Origin: Echinometra lucunter
Taxonomy: Eukaryota; Echinodermata; Echinoidea; Camarodonta; Echinometridae
Length of the DNA: 64,000 nt
Direction of reading: 5' to 3'
Assembly (NCBI GenBank): GCA_029962745.1
Contig: CM057156.1
Coordinates: 1,108,110 to 1,172,109, forward strand
In this document: piece after piece, positions 12,038-23,448 of the stretch
How the letters are laid out: every line of letters begins with the position of its first letter
Position numbering within the stretch: the stretch's first letter is position 1
Position numbers and translations under genes: made by a program
The notes under the pieces: generated by a model
What the model was told of the DNA's origin: nothing
The model's database searches: none
What the model saw: the letters and a program-made list of their open reading frames with translations, nothing else

Positions 12038-12280
12038 ACACTCTAAAAATATTGATTAAAGATGTGCCAGAGGGTAATTATGCGTCCAACCAACTGTGGG
12101 CATTTCTTTGGGCATTTCTTTTTATCCAATTTGATGGAAATTTTGCCCATCTAAAGTAATTACTGCTAATTTTTACCCTAACTCGACAATATGCTTCCCG
12201 CATCGGGTAAAAATATTGCCGAAAGTTGGTTGGACATTACCCTCGTGCTGGTTGAAATTTTACCCAATATTTTTACAGTG
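12038..12280. mobile_element. Small TIR element with CACTCTAAAAATATTG ends
   Basis: The left end ACACTCTAAAAATATTG (12038) pairs with CAATATTTTTACAGTG (ending 12280). The interior contains further paired pieces, such as TTGGTTGGA and TCCAACCAA. It starts 14 bases after the right target duplication of the neighbouring hAT copy. It is non-coding, and the superfamily is uncertain (TA target would suggest Tc1/mariner). Confidence 0.6.
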
Positions 12281-12499
12281 CATTGTGGTATGCCTTGCCT
12301 ACAAAAAGTTTTCCATCCAGTATTTGGCGTCCTTGATGTTGGTAAGGATATTATTTTCATGATGACACCATTTTCATTATTACTGCTCGGCACTGAAATT
12401 TGATAGGTTTCCTCAAAGCGAAAAAAGAGAATATTTTCCAATCATCAAATTGCCTTATCTCACTGAGTGGCGAATGATTGCGAACCGTGGGCGGCGGAG

Positions 12500-12895
12500 A
12501 AGGGTGGCAAGGGGTGCAAAGTGTCCCCCCCCCCCCTCCTCCCTCTTTTCAAAGCACCCAAAAAGTGCCCCCTTTTTACCAATGAAAAATTCCCCCTTTT
12601 CAAACCGGTTTTGTGCCCCCTTTCCTTCTTAAAAGGGCCCATTTTCTTCTTTATAAGTCCCCTTTCACCTTCTACTAATATTGTCCTTTTTCGCTTCAGA
12701 TAAATCACCCTTCTTAAATCCTAAAACTGTCCCCTTTTACACGAGATATAGTGACCCTTTCCCCTTTTCCATAGCGTTTTTTTTTTTTTTACCTTCTGTA
12801 ATCAATGTCCCTATTGGAATGTGATGAATTCCCCTTTTGACTGCCCCATTTACGGTTCCTATAGTGCAATTACCCTTCTGCTGAGTGTCCCCTTT
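12500..12895. repeat. Degenerate AAAAGTGCCCCCTTTT-like repeat region
   Basis: The motif CCCCTTTT recurs more than ten times at irregular spacing of about 20-40 bases. It starts from a C homopolymer at 12523-12536 and contains a T homopolymer near 12777-12790. No gene is present. Confidence 0.45.
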
Positions 12896-13561
12896 AATAC
12901 AATACAATACAATACAATACAATACAATACAGTACAATGCAATACAATACAGTACAGTGCAATACAATACAATACATAAAGTACAGTACCATGCAATACA
13001 ATACAACACAATACAATACTATACAGTACAATACAATACAATACAATACAATACAATACCATGCAATACTAACAATACAATACAATACAATACAGTACAG
13101 TACAATGCAATACAATACATACAGTACAGTACCATGCAATACAATACAATACAATACAATACAATACAATACCATGCAATACTAACAATACAATACAATA
13201 CAATACAGTACAGTACAATGCAATACAATACATACAGTACAGTACCATGCAATACAATACAATACAATACAATACAATACAATACATACAGTACAGTACC
13301 ATGCAATACAATACAATACAATACAATACAATACCATGCAATACAGTACAATACAATACAACACAATACAATACAATACAATACAGTACAATACAATACA
13401 ATACAATACAATACATACAGTACAGTACCAGGCAATACAGTACAATACAATACAACACAATACAATACAATACAATACAATACAATACAATACCATACCA
13501 TACCATACAATTCAATACAATACATCACAATACAATACAATACAATACAATACAATACAAT
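12896..13561. repeat. 0.67-kb AATAC pentanucleotide satellite with higher-order structure
   Basis: The tract is almost wholly CAATA/AATAC pentamers. Variant blocks recur in a fixed order: a string ACATACAGTACAGTACCATGC appears near 12973 (one change), 13117, 13228, 13284 and 13412 (one change), and TACCATGCAATACTAACAATAC appears near 13058 and 13170. The array abuts a minus-strand LINE end at 13562, whose expected tail on that strand is the complement ATTGT. It is open in several frames on both strands only because the repeat lacks stops. Confidence 0.95.
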
Positions 13562-13800
13562 GAGTTCATTTATATTGCGCGTTTACGCATGACTGGTTTC
13601 ACAGCGCTTTACAAAGACGAAACAATAAGCATTAAAAGAAAATAAATGATCAAGATTGAACAGAGCTGTTTTCAGATTCTTCGTTAAAACATCCAATGAA
13701 GGGTAGAAAGGAGGAGAAATTGTGGTAGATTATTCCACAGTCGCGGTGCCGAAGCCATAAAAGCATTTTCACCGGCTTTGCTGTTTCACCTCTGATAAGT
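13562..13800 (-). mobile_element. LINE 3' end, frameshifted
   Basis: On the minus strand 13700-13790 reads AFMASAPRLWNNLP, the conserved C-terminal motif of LINE reverse transcriptases. After a frame change the reading continues with TKNLKTALF, the usual closing motif. The 3' untranslated part has AAAGCGCTGTGAAACCAGTC and GCGCAATATAAATG strings and then ATTGT repeats. It is a decayed 5'-truncated copy whose tail is the adjoining satellite. Confidence 0.7.
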
Positions 13801-14293
13801 CCTCCTTTTCCACAAAATTGCCCATTTGAAATCTGATAATTTTGAAGTCTCCAAAATAACCATATTCACCCAACCCCCATCAAAATCAGAGAAGCATTAT
13901 GATGATAGATTCCCTTCTTATTTATTAACATGAATTATTTATTACTGACAGCTATAACTTGGTCAATAAGGAAAACGAGTGGGTTAATGGATGAATGATA
14001 GGGAAGGACCCTAAAATAAGTTTGCGACACCTTTATTATCAAGTCACTGAATGATGCAAATACCATCTTCTTCAGCAAAAATAAGATTAGAAAAAATACT
14101 GAGCATTTTGTTCGCTCCCTACGCTCTCTCGCAAATGAGTAATCAGAGCATGCAGTCTTCACAACTGCAAATTATTATGTGAAGATTTTAAGAAAAAAAA
14201 AATATCGAAAATGATCTTTGAAAGAGTGTTAAATAGAATGTAGGGGTATACCAACGTATTGCACTACTTTAAAATGTTATGTTTCCTTCTTGT

Positions 14294-14526
14294 GCTCTCT
14301 AAAAACAAATTAGTTAAAATGACTAGATTATGGGTCAGCTGGGTGCAACTAATATATCTAGTCATAAAAGTTACTATTCTAGTCAGAAATGACTGAGTTC
14401 TAGACAAAAACGACTAGAAAACAGTCACAAATGACTAAAATATAGTATTAAAAATGACTAGTATTTTAGTTGCACCCAGCTGACCCTTTCATCTAGTCAT
14501 TTTAAATGATTTGCTTTAAGAGTGTG
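14294..14526. mobile_element. TIR element with internal AATGACTAG repeats
   Basis: The arms TTAAAATGACTAGAT...GGGTCAGCTGGGTGCAACT (14312-14351) and the complement AGTTGCACCCAGCTGACCC (14468-14486), followed by CATCTAGTCATTTTAAAT, form an inverted repeat of about 55 bases. The centre contains at least six copies of AATGACTA in direct or inverted order. It is non-coding. Confidence 0.65.
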
Positions 14527-14529
14527 TTT

Positions 14530-16985
14530 ATCCTTTGTAAGTGCCTTTTTTCCCCAAAAGTGCTCCTTTTTGCTGATCCCCCCCCCCACTTTGAAAGACG
14601 CTCTGCCGCCTCTGTTGTGCAAACGTTGCGATTTTTTTATTCGTCAACTTTTTAACGAATGTTGGCGAAAATCATGGTTCGTCTCTGTTTCAGCAACATA
14701 ATATAAAGATGCAGAGAAAGAAGAAATGAAAGGGAGAAGAAAGAATGGCAAATGGTATCAATCGGTCGATTTTATAGAGGAACCATGTTGTCCCTAGCAT
14801 TGGCGGATCAAAAACAATATTAGCGACACGTGACTTACCACTCTTACCACTCTTTGCGGAAAAATAAATTCGCGAAGAAATTTTGTACATGTTCAAAATT
14901 TCTTATCGACAAGAAAAACTATTTGCCGCAATTAGAACTGTTTGCGAACTATTTTGCAACCTTTTGGACCATTTACGAACCCTGACGAAACTAGAAAATC
15001 GCTACGTTCGCAAGCTTCGCTGCTCAGTGAGATACTCCCTTTGTGTATTTTTTTTTCACCTCCTGGCCGTATGTGCGTCAATTGAGCATGCAAGCTCATT
15101 CATACTTGCAGGGTATAAAATCGATAATTTGTCTAGAAAGTGATTTTCGGAAGGCTTCAAAAATGTCATGATATAAAAATAGAATGAAAATCAGAATAAT
15201 CTCCGGATACTGACTCATTTCATGACAAAAGTGTATTTATTTGTTAGCAAACCAAAGTCATGTCCTATAGCAATAATATTTTCATAATGTGAGAGAAAAA
15301 TTTTCTTATTGCATGAATCTATAAAGTCGTGCACTCCGTCTAATTAGCGTTTTGTGGCTTTTGAGAAGTGCAGGGGGCCAAATCACGTTGATAGCATATT
15401 TGTGAAATAAAACCTACATTTTGAAAAATTTTCTGAACTGTGAATAAATGTTTCAGTACTGGTACATACTGAAAACATACTTTGTAAATTGCCAAATATT
15501 TCGTTATGTATCCTTATATATCCTTATGTATCCTTATATATCCTCATAGATTTTAACTGAAAGTAACATTTCTATCTTGACTTTCAGACGATATTTGAGT
15601 AGATTGATTATATTTTTGCGCAAGGGCGAGATTGTACTCACTCCATTCTTTCTTTTTTCCCTGTTCTTGTGTCTCTCTGACTTTATTTATGATTGATTGT
15701 TTCGTACATGAGAATTTTCGACCTTCCGCACTGCAATGGCCGAGGACGCCAACTTATATGTTATAGATTTCCTTTGCCTTATATCGATTTACATCGATAC
15801 GCATGACTCGTACATTGCTTTCAGTCAGAACATGCAATCGAAGCATATTTCAATATTTCACTCCAGTATAAAAGAGGCTGATACGAAACAAACAGCACCG
15901 GTGTGGGGGGGGGGGGGTGAGGAGGAGAGAGAGAGAGAGACACACACACACACTCCCACACACGCATATAGAGAAATAGAGAAAGACATAGGGGCAGAGA
16001 GAGAGAGAGAGAGAGAGAGAGGATGAGGGACAGAAAGAAAATCATGGAGACATTGACCACGCTGACAGCGAGTGTAAGGTGCAAAAGCTGATAACGATCT
16101 TGAATTTAAAGGTAGCAATAAACTGATTATTCATCATCGTTGAGAATCACCAGGGGATTGGGTCTTTTCACCAATGTGATGATAACTTCTGCCACTAAGG
16201 ACAAGATAGTCATCAAAATAAGTACTTCTACCTCATAAGAGACTAACAGAGATACATCGAAAGGAAGAGAGGGGGTTGGCGTACATAAAATTGGATATGA
16301 ATGACTATTTTCGTGTAACGATAAATTTTCATATTCGGAAGATATCATCGTGAAAATTTCTCCAACAAAGTCTTTATCATCATAATATCAAATCAAAGAA
16401 ACCAAATAGTTTTTAAAAGAAAATGAATAAAAGAGATGGGGGAGACCTGGTTAAGAGATTATAAGCAATGTCTAAATATTGTTACCGAGATTCGTTGCAT
16501 GCTTATAAAAGAAGAAGAAGAAGAAGAAGAAGAAGAAAAAAAAAAAACACTGACCCTGATAGGAATCGAGAAGTGAAAAAAAGATTAATAATCATAACTA
16601 TACAGCAACAGCTTATTGTAAATAATGGTAATAGGTGATACGTGAGACAGAAAAGGGTATGGTACAACATATATATATGTATATATATATATATATATAT
16701 TCTACTGCAGGCCACAAAGCGCTTTGAGATGTCATCCCTGGGTCAGCACTGGGGTGAAAATAATATCACTCTAAACTTCTTCGATTAGAAATTAATCTAT
16801 AAGTCGATTGCTATATAGGGACAACTCCAAAATTAGATCTACAAATTATAGTCAATAAGGCTGATTTCTAAATCTATAAGATTAAAAATTCAAATCGAAT
16901 TTTTGAGTTGTCCCTGATTTAAGTCTAAGAAATTTAAACTACCGGGCAGTGACAGTGAGGTTTCAAGTTCAGTGAGTACATATGG
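14530..16985. other. Gene-free stretch with microsatellites
   Basis: It contains a short TCCTTATATA/TCCTTATGTA repeat (15508-15546), purine and CA repeats at 15922-16022, a GAA repeat at 16511-16537 and an AT repeat at 16668-16700. No exon was recognised. Confidence 0.5.
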
Positions 16986-16986
16986 T

Positions 16987-18188
16987 CTTATGTTGGGTTT
17001 ACATTGGGCCACGATTGCCACGATCTTCACGGTTAAAAAAAACGTGTGGAGCTCCAGAATTCATTTTGCTGGGGGGGGGGGGCATCAAAAATGGTAAATA
17101 ATAATAAAAAATATTCCTGCTTTATTTTAGGGACGGCCATGCACCTGTCCGATGACATAAGACATTGAATCATCTTTTGTTATGTTCTTGGATGGTGATG
17201 AGCGTGGGGGGTCTAGGGGACGAGTCGTGATGATCTTGAGGGAGCTTGGTCGAACCCTGATGAGCGCGATGAGCGTGATGAGTGTGACAAAATTCTTGAC
17301 AGTTAAAAATTTTGCAACGATTGTTCCGATTTGACGCCAAAGCTTGTCAGAGCGTGAAATAACGTTGGAATCGTATAATATACAATATACTTTGCCTTGA
17401 GAGTGTATGGTTAAAACTATGGGCAAGAGGTGACTCCGAAATAGTACTATTCACTGAGGGGTGCAGCCCCGAAGTGAATGGTACTATTGGAGACACCAAT
17501 CCCCATAGTTTAACCAAAAACTCGAAATTATGGCAGAGTATATTTGTCTTATATTGTGGATCATGATTTATATGCATTTTACGTGTATTTTATTTTCTTG
17601 CATGTATTCATATTTTGTTTGACATGCATTCATATTTTTCTTGATTGATACACGGCCCCGTTGTAAATCAGCCAAGAAGGTGAAGTGGGCTTTTACCTCG
17701 TTTAAATAAATCAGTCAAATCACATCAAATCAATATTCTTTACTTCATATTAATGTCTTATCGAATGCTTTATGGCACTAAACGTTGTACGGATAAACTG
17801 CAAGGTGATCAGAAATTGAGAAACGCAGTAGCCGTGACACCGCAAGAGTTACCCATGATGAGCACTCGAGCTCTTGTGTGCCCTGTGAATTTTCATTTCG
17901 CGCATATATTTCGCGTAATGTGACGTCATTTCACAAATAGTAAACCTTCATGCCAACATTCTGAAATAGCTGAAAATACCAATGATCACGTGTAGGTCTT
18001 TAAGCCAATCACTGAAGGATTAATTTCTGGTCCCAAATATAATAGAACGTAGTACTTGCCGCAACAGACCTTTACAGAGCGTAAAAAAGTCCTATTTTGG
18101 TGAGCAAGAAAAAGTCATAAAATCAGTTGTGGAGCTCCATGGTGTGGAGATCGTCGACATTGTGGCCCAGTGTAAACCCATGCATAAG
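16987..18188. mobile_element. 1.2-kb TIR DNA transposon, non-autonomous
   Basis: The left end CTTATGTTGGGTTTACATTGGGCCAC pairs with the complement of GTGGCCCAGTGTAAACCCATGCATAAG at the right end, with few mismatches. Subterminal pieces also pair (GTGGAGCTCC near 17045 with TTGTGGAGCTCCA near 18128). No transposase frame survives. It carries a second, nested foldback at about 17416-17512. The superfamily is unclear: the ends resemble Harbinger-like termini, but I could not define a target duplication. Confidence 0.65.
17416..17512. repeat. Nested foldback inside the 1.2-kb element
   Basis: ACTATGGGCAAGAGGTGACT...ATAGTACTATTCACT pairs imperfectly with AAGTGAATGGTACTATT...GACACCAATCCCCATAGT over about 40 bases, around a short GC-rich loop. 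The two arms are close to equal in length. Confidence 0.6.
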
Positions 18189-18755
18189 AGGAGAGAGAGA
18201 GAGAGAGAGAGAGAATTCCATCTAAACATGGAGAATGTCAATGACACCGTAGTGACCGATCAACGTTGAACCCGGGACGTTCTAATTGCCTACTTCGGAG
18301 TCTCATTATCCGCCATTTTCGGAGATGCTTTCGACAAGTGGTCTGTACTTCCGCCGGCCTGTATGAATAAAGAAATGATTAGTATCCGTATTTAATGGTT
18401 TCCGTCGAAGGATTGAGTCTGTCTTCAGACAATGTAATGGGAAATAGGTGACAGAGTGATTTTGGGTATCCTTGTATCCCATAACATGGAAAATAGAAAT
18501 GATTTTTTTAATTCTAACTTGAATAAACAGAAATTAAGAGAGAGAGGGGGGGGGGGGGAAGCGAAATAGAGAGAGAGGGGGAAGAGGACGAGGAGAGAAG
18601 GAAAAAGATAACTTTAATTAAAAGGGGAGAAAGAGATCAATTCCATCAGCAACTAAACTTTCTATCTTTCCAATGTTATCAGTCATTTCAATGGAATCAC
18701 CTTGAATGTTTCCCGATCCAATTTCCTATTAAAGACTCAGGATTTGGGAAGCATT

Positions 18756-19141
18756 GGCGTAAATCCCGGGGGGATGGGGGATATATCCCCCCCCCACACT
18801 TTTTGGAGAGGGGGGGATGGCGTGTACAAATATCCCCCCCCCCCACTTTTTAAGAAAGAAAATATATTTTAATTAATCCGTCAGTAAAATCTTTGAATAT
18901 CTGTCATAAACAACCATCATATTTTAGAATTTCTAATTGAAAATGCGATTGAAAACCCAAAAGTGGTTATTTTTGGCTCGCTCGCTTCGCTCGCTCGCAA
19001 AATAAATATTAAAATGTGTGTAGGGGGGTCTGTGGGGGTCAGTGAGGGTGTGTGCTTATACTTAAGTGTGAGATCGACAGAAAAAAAAATCGTCAAAAAA
19101 GTCAATCATCCCCCCCCCACTCCTCAGAGTGGATTTACGCC
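18756..19141. mobile_element. TIR element with GGCGTAAATCC ends and C/G homopolymers
   Basis: GGCGTAAATCC at 18756-18766 is matched by GGATTTACGCC at 19131-19141. C and G homopolymers lie just inside both ends. The middle has a TCGCTCGCTTCGCTCGCTCGC string at about 18979-18999, which is echoed in the element at 59356-59612. No protein is encoded. Confidence 0.55.
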
Positions 19142-19194
19142 GGTGTTGGGAAGTTATCTATTTCAGCTATAAGGATGATAATTATAATAATGAT

Positions 19195-19403
19195 GATAAT
19201 GATAACAACAACAACAACAACAATAATAATACAATAAGAAGAAGAAGAAGGAGGAGGAGAAGAAGAGGAAGAAGAAAAAAGGAAGAAGAAGAAGAAGAAG
19301 AAGAAGAAGCAGAAGATGAAGAAGACAAATTGGATACATCATAGCGCGCCTTTCCAAGAGCACACGAGGCGGAGAGAGAGAGAGAGAGAGAGAGTGAGTG
19401 AGA
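19195..19403. repeat. Compound AAC/AAT/GAA/GA microsatellite
   Basis: GATAAT, AAC and AAT repeats pass into a GAA/GGA purine tract (19238-19325), followed by a GA block at 19372-19400. Frames across it give Asn/Arg/Glu homopolymers only. Confidence 0.9.
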
Positions 19404-19409
19404 GAGGGG

Positions 19410-21570
19410 AGAACAGGAAAATTGATATGAACATAAAGAATAAAAAGAGAATTAATTTTGATTTCCCCTTCAAGAGGGCAATGACTGTCCAAATGGGTTT
19501 TCCAGATAACGAGGATACGGATTTCTCCAGAAATGCCGAGCTAGTCATTGAAATTTCCTTCATAATCAAAAAAAATATATAAATGAAAATAAAAGCTATA
19601 CCACCGTGCCATTAATAATGTTCTTCTTTCATCTTTACCGGCTGGAATAAAACAAAATCTGGAATACAAAGTAACAATTTTTCAAATGGACGCATGCATA
19701 GTTTTTAACATAAAAAAGTTTGAAGTCAATGGTATAGCCAGAGGGCCGAAAAACTGCGTGTTTAAAAAGAAAGTAAACCCAAGTTTGAAAAACTCATTTA
19801 AATGGATTATCTATTTGCTGGTAGTGAATTTGATATCAAATGAGAGAGTATACAGCACTTAACACCATTGTTTTCAGAATTTTGTGCAAAATCACAGGTG
19901 ATTCACTATTTTTTTGCAAAACATGGCATGATGTTACGAGAAACCTTTTGTGAACAGATCTGGGTGCTCCAGAATTTTTCCTGGATGGATTATTTTTTCT
20001 TCAAATTTGAGCTGAATACGTTTTATCAACATTATGATTCAGAAATACTATTTACAGGGATGTCCAAGGTTAGGTTCTTTTTAAAACGCCTAAAGGCTAT
20101 AGGCCTATATCAAAGAAAAATATACCCTTTGTCCCTTTGTAAGGCTAAGTTTAGCTACAAGTTGCGTTTGACTGATGAGAAATGCTACACTATCATGACA
20201 ATAATAGATATCATCAAATCATAGATAGCCAGTGCATTCTGAAATTGTTATACATGTTATATGCACAATGTCTTTGAAAAGAAAATATTATTACTACAGA
20301 GAGGTACTGGGGATCGGGGGATCGTAAGGAACGCATGCGAGGGGGGATTCAGACTCCGGAAATGTAATCAAAATAACACTTCCAAGATAGAAATTAATGA
20401 AGAAATAATGATAATTTGATGCCGTAGGCACCTAATCCATCCTGTCCATTTTGTGTCAGTGAGAATTTTCAATCATGACTGACTTTAAAGGAAACTGAAA
20501 GTACAAAATCTTTTAGTCTGGTAGTATAAAGTGATTGCCCGTCCCTCTCTTAAAATTTGTTCCTCTCTTATCCCCCACCCCTTCTTTCCTTAATCACAAT
20601 TTTCAATCATGACAGACTTAACAAGCAAATTGAAAGAAAAAAGTATTTGATTCTGGTAGCATATAGTGATTGCCCCCTCCTCTCTCTTAAAAATCTTCTC
20701 TCTCTACCCCCCCCCCCCCCCCTCCCTTTTCCATAGAATCAAAGGATATTCTAACACGCCCCCTGGCCCTGGGCCCCGTATAAGTCATGTGATTGGCCAC
20801 ATGATGCAGCCTAGCCGAGAGTGGTACAGTCAGTACAAAGAGTCAGTGGGCCTAACTGTTACATCAAAGTGACAAAGAATACATAAACAATTATTTATCA
20901 AACGAACTTTGTATAAGAAGGAATGTGCAGGATTACCAATACTCCACCATAAGGTATTGAACATTTTAATTTTGTGACATAAGGTCTAATCTTTTTTTCT
21001 CTCCTACTTTCAGATCTAACGTAGATCGAACTGATATGCTTAGCACCGTAGACGTAGTTGATTCGTGTGTGTGCGCCAACGCCAACGGTACGGGACATCA
21101 GCGCTAGCGCAGTTGCTTCGGCCCGGCCGGCCCACGAATATCCATGCAGGCCCGTAAATCACAAAGGATGCATAGCGATTAAGGCCATTTTAATAGCAGA
21201 ATGCAAGTACATAATAAAGTTATCATATTATCCCGTGAACTATTCCTAGCTCTTCACACTTGACTTCAGATAACAGACAGGATGCTGTTTCAGATCACTG
21301 CTGGACAAAAGTCTCTGTTTTGACTTGTCTGTGTAGACCCTATAGTATTAACTCTAACGTTAACTTGTTAAATGATGGATCTAGTGACTTAGTGTCAGAG
21401 CGTTACTTGTTAGACTTGAAAAATCTGTTTTGTTAGGAGAGGCCAGAGTGGCATGCACAAGGGAACCAGGGTTACTTTTGCATGGTTTAAGTCTGTTACT
21501 CTCCTGGACCAAAACCAGTCATACATACTTTAAAAAACAAATTTGAAAGAAACAGAATTGATACTTTTGG
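19410..21570. other. Gene-free stretch; local tandem duplication at 20463-20720
   Basis: Two neighbouring copies of about 135 bases share the landmarks AATTTTCAATCATGAC, GACTT, a CTGGTAG string, AGTGATTGCC and CTCTCTTAAAA (starting near 20463 and 20600). A palindromic TCATGTGATTGGCCACATGA at 20784-20803 centres a CCAAT-like core and could be promoter-related to the downstream plus-strand gene, but no transcript evidence is available. Confidence 0.45.
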
Positions 21571-21571
21571 C

Positions 21572-22599
21572 CCCGGGGGGGTCACTCTCCAAATGGCTTG
21601 CTACGCACCCGCGTCCAGAAAAAGCGTCGAAAAGGGTCCCGTTTCAGGCACTCAGGCGTCGTCGACGTCTTTGGCAAAAAGGGTTGCTTTTCAGCACCAT
21701 TCGCTGGTAAATCGCCTCTTAGGGTCGCCTTTTTTCACTCTTCACGCCATTTAGGGTTGCTAATTTGGTTATGTAGATTACGCCAATTTTAGAGGTGCAA
21801 ATTTAAATAGATCCCTATGCGATTTAGGGTTGAAATTTGGGCAAATTTGAGCAGACCTATGCCATTAACAGGTTCCAGCATTTATAGAGAGTTACAAAGT
21901 TATGAATTACAGAGCGCACCAGATGATGGTAGACGGGTTGATGTCGTCATAAGTAGATCTGGTAGATCACGCAAGCACATTTCCTATAGGCCTACGTGCG
22001 AAGCTGTGCTGTGAATTCTCAGTTTTAACTGTATAGATCTACTCCCTGACACTAATCCTCTTCATGGTTCAGCCTATTTGAGTGTAGGAAGCCTGACCAA
22101 GAAGATACAAGTCTAATCATGTATGTATTTTTCAACACAGTTACTGGTCTGGTATGGATTCCATTTTTTCAATTTTTGATAAAATTGGTAAAACGAATGG
22201 TAAGTGATGCATCAGTCAGTCAAGGAAAGCAACATTTTCCACTTGCATTCATTAATTAAAAGACGGCTATTCAAAGTGGCCAAGAGAGGTGTCCTTGAGA
22301 GTATATGTTGGCCTTACTTTCAATAAATTTTAAAAAATGGAATTCATACCTGTTGTATTTAACATCAATTTAACATCAGTCATCAATATGGTATCAAGGT
22401 AATCGATTTCAATGTTTACGCCATTTAGGGTATCAAATTAGGGGATTTCCCTGTTCACGCCACTTAGGGTGGCTTTTCTCATGGGTTACGCCGTTTAGGG
22501 TTGCAAATTTGGTTAATTTAGTTACGCCATTTAGGGTGCATTTTTGAGGTTGTCGGACACGGGTGGGTAGCAGGTCATGTGGAGAGTGACCCCCCCGGG
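21572..22599. mobile_element. 1.0-kb TIR element with internal direct repeats of ACGCCATTTAGGGT
   Basis: The ends CCCGGGGGGGTCACTCTCCA (21572-21591) and TGGAGAGTGACCCCCCCGGG (22580-22599) are perfect 20-base inverted repeats. Inside both ends lie direct repeats of ACGCCATTTAGGGTTGC spaced about 33-38 bases (around 21742 and 21820 on the left; 22418, 22454, 22487 and 22523 on the right). The central 500 bases are unique, AT-rich and non-coding. Confidence 0.75.
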
Positions 22600-23283
22600 C
22601 TTTTGGCCAACTGTTAACTTTAATACAGAGCCTCAACACAACAGTAGATCTATTAATTCTCAGGATGACTTGGCTCAGTCAAAATGAAGAGATCAGAGCC
22701 GGACCATTGAAGACATTTCAAATGAAATGTTGACTGGAAGGTGAAATAGATAGTCTGACTACTTGCATGGTAGAGCAGCGGCATAGGTTTGAAATCTTAG
22801 ATGCTGAGTAATTTATTCCATCTCGTTTTTCAACACAGGATCTCCTTATAAACAATTCATTGTCGGAGACATGCAGGAACACAGATTGGCATGGAATGTT
22901 TATGTCATTGATATCGTTTTAAAAATATACAGATTCTGCTCTTAATGATATGTTAACCTGCTTGTTCTTTATTCTCTGTTAACAGACAAGATCAAGACAT
23001 TTTTTCTCAAAAGCTGCAGGTCAGCTCTCGGATTTAAATATGTTTGACGACTCTAGTTGAAATCCCTTCTTGAGCTTTGAGGAAATACGAAGTCAGAACT
23101 CCACAGTACTATCATGGGACACCAAAGTTTCCAAATACATTGGACTAGCCCAAACTATCCAGCCTACTATCTTATATAATAATTTTACATAATATTTTCT
23201 ACCTATCATATTTCATGACTGCCTTTTTGGTGTACATTGACAGACTATAAAACAAGTTTGTTTTTTTTATAATTTTCTTGTAG

Positions 23284-23448
23284 ATCCACACTGTATCCCA
23301 TGGATTATTGCCTAGACCCTGTCCCATCTACCGATGATGATTGCTTTCAACCAGATAGCTTGCCTGAGGTTGTTGAGAGTGTTTCCAAAGCCCAGAAGCA
23401 CAAGCCAGTGATATTGAGCAGCACCAGCAACTATTTTTCACCCTGCAG
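23284..23448 (+). CDS. Coiled-coil gene, exon 1 (start codon exon)
   Basis: A good acceptor (TTTTCTTGTAG) precedes the exon, and CTGCAG|GTATTC is the donor, so an upstream non-coding exon must exist. The first ATG is at 23300 and gives 49 codons plus two bases. The encoded N-terminus is acidic (PSTDDDCFQPDS) and then polar, with no signal peptide. Candidate upstream 5'UTR exons were seen but not supported. Confidence 0.6.

Noticed and set aside
12885..13645. Long open frames on both strands (up to 235 codons) rich in QYNTI or CIVLY
   Set aside because: They are the AATAC satellite read in different frames; the repeat has no stop codons in those frames.
19868..20224. 118-codon plus-strand frame
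   Set aside because: No domain recognised; AT-rich Phe/Tyr/Lys composition of chance frames.
22984..23020. A small 5' non-coding exon (GTTAACAG acceptor, GCTGCAG|GTCAGC donor)
   Set aside because: Plausible as the exon upstream of the start-codon exon, but nothing other than two weak splice signals supports it.
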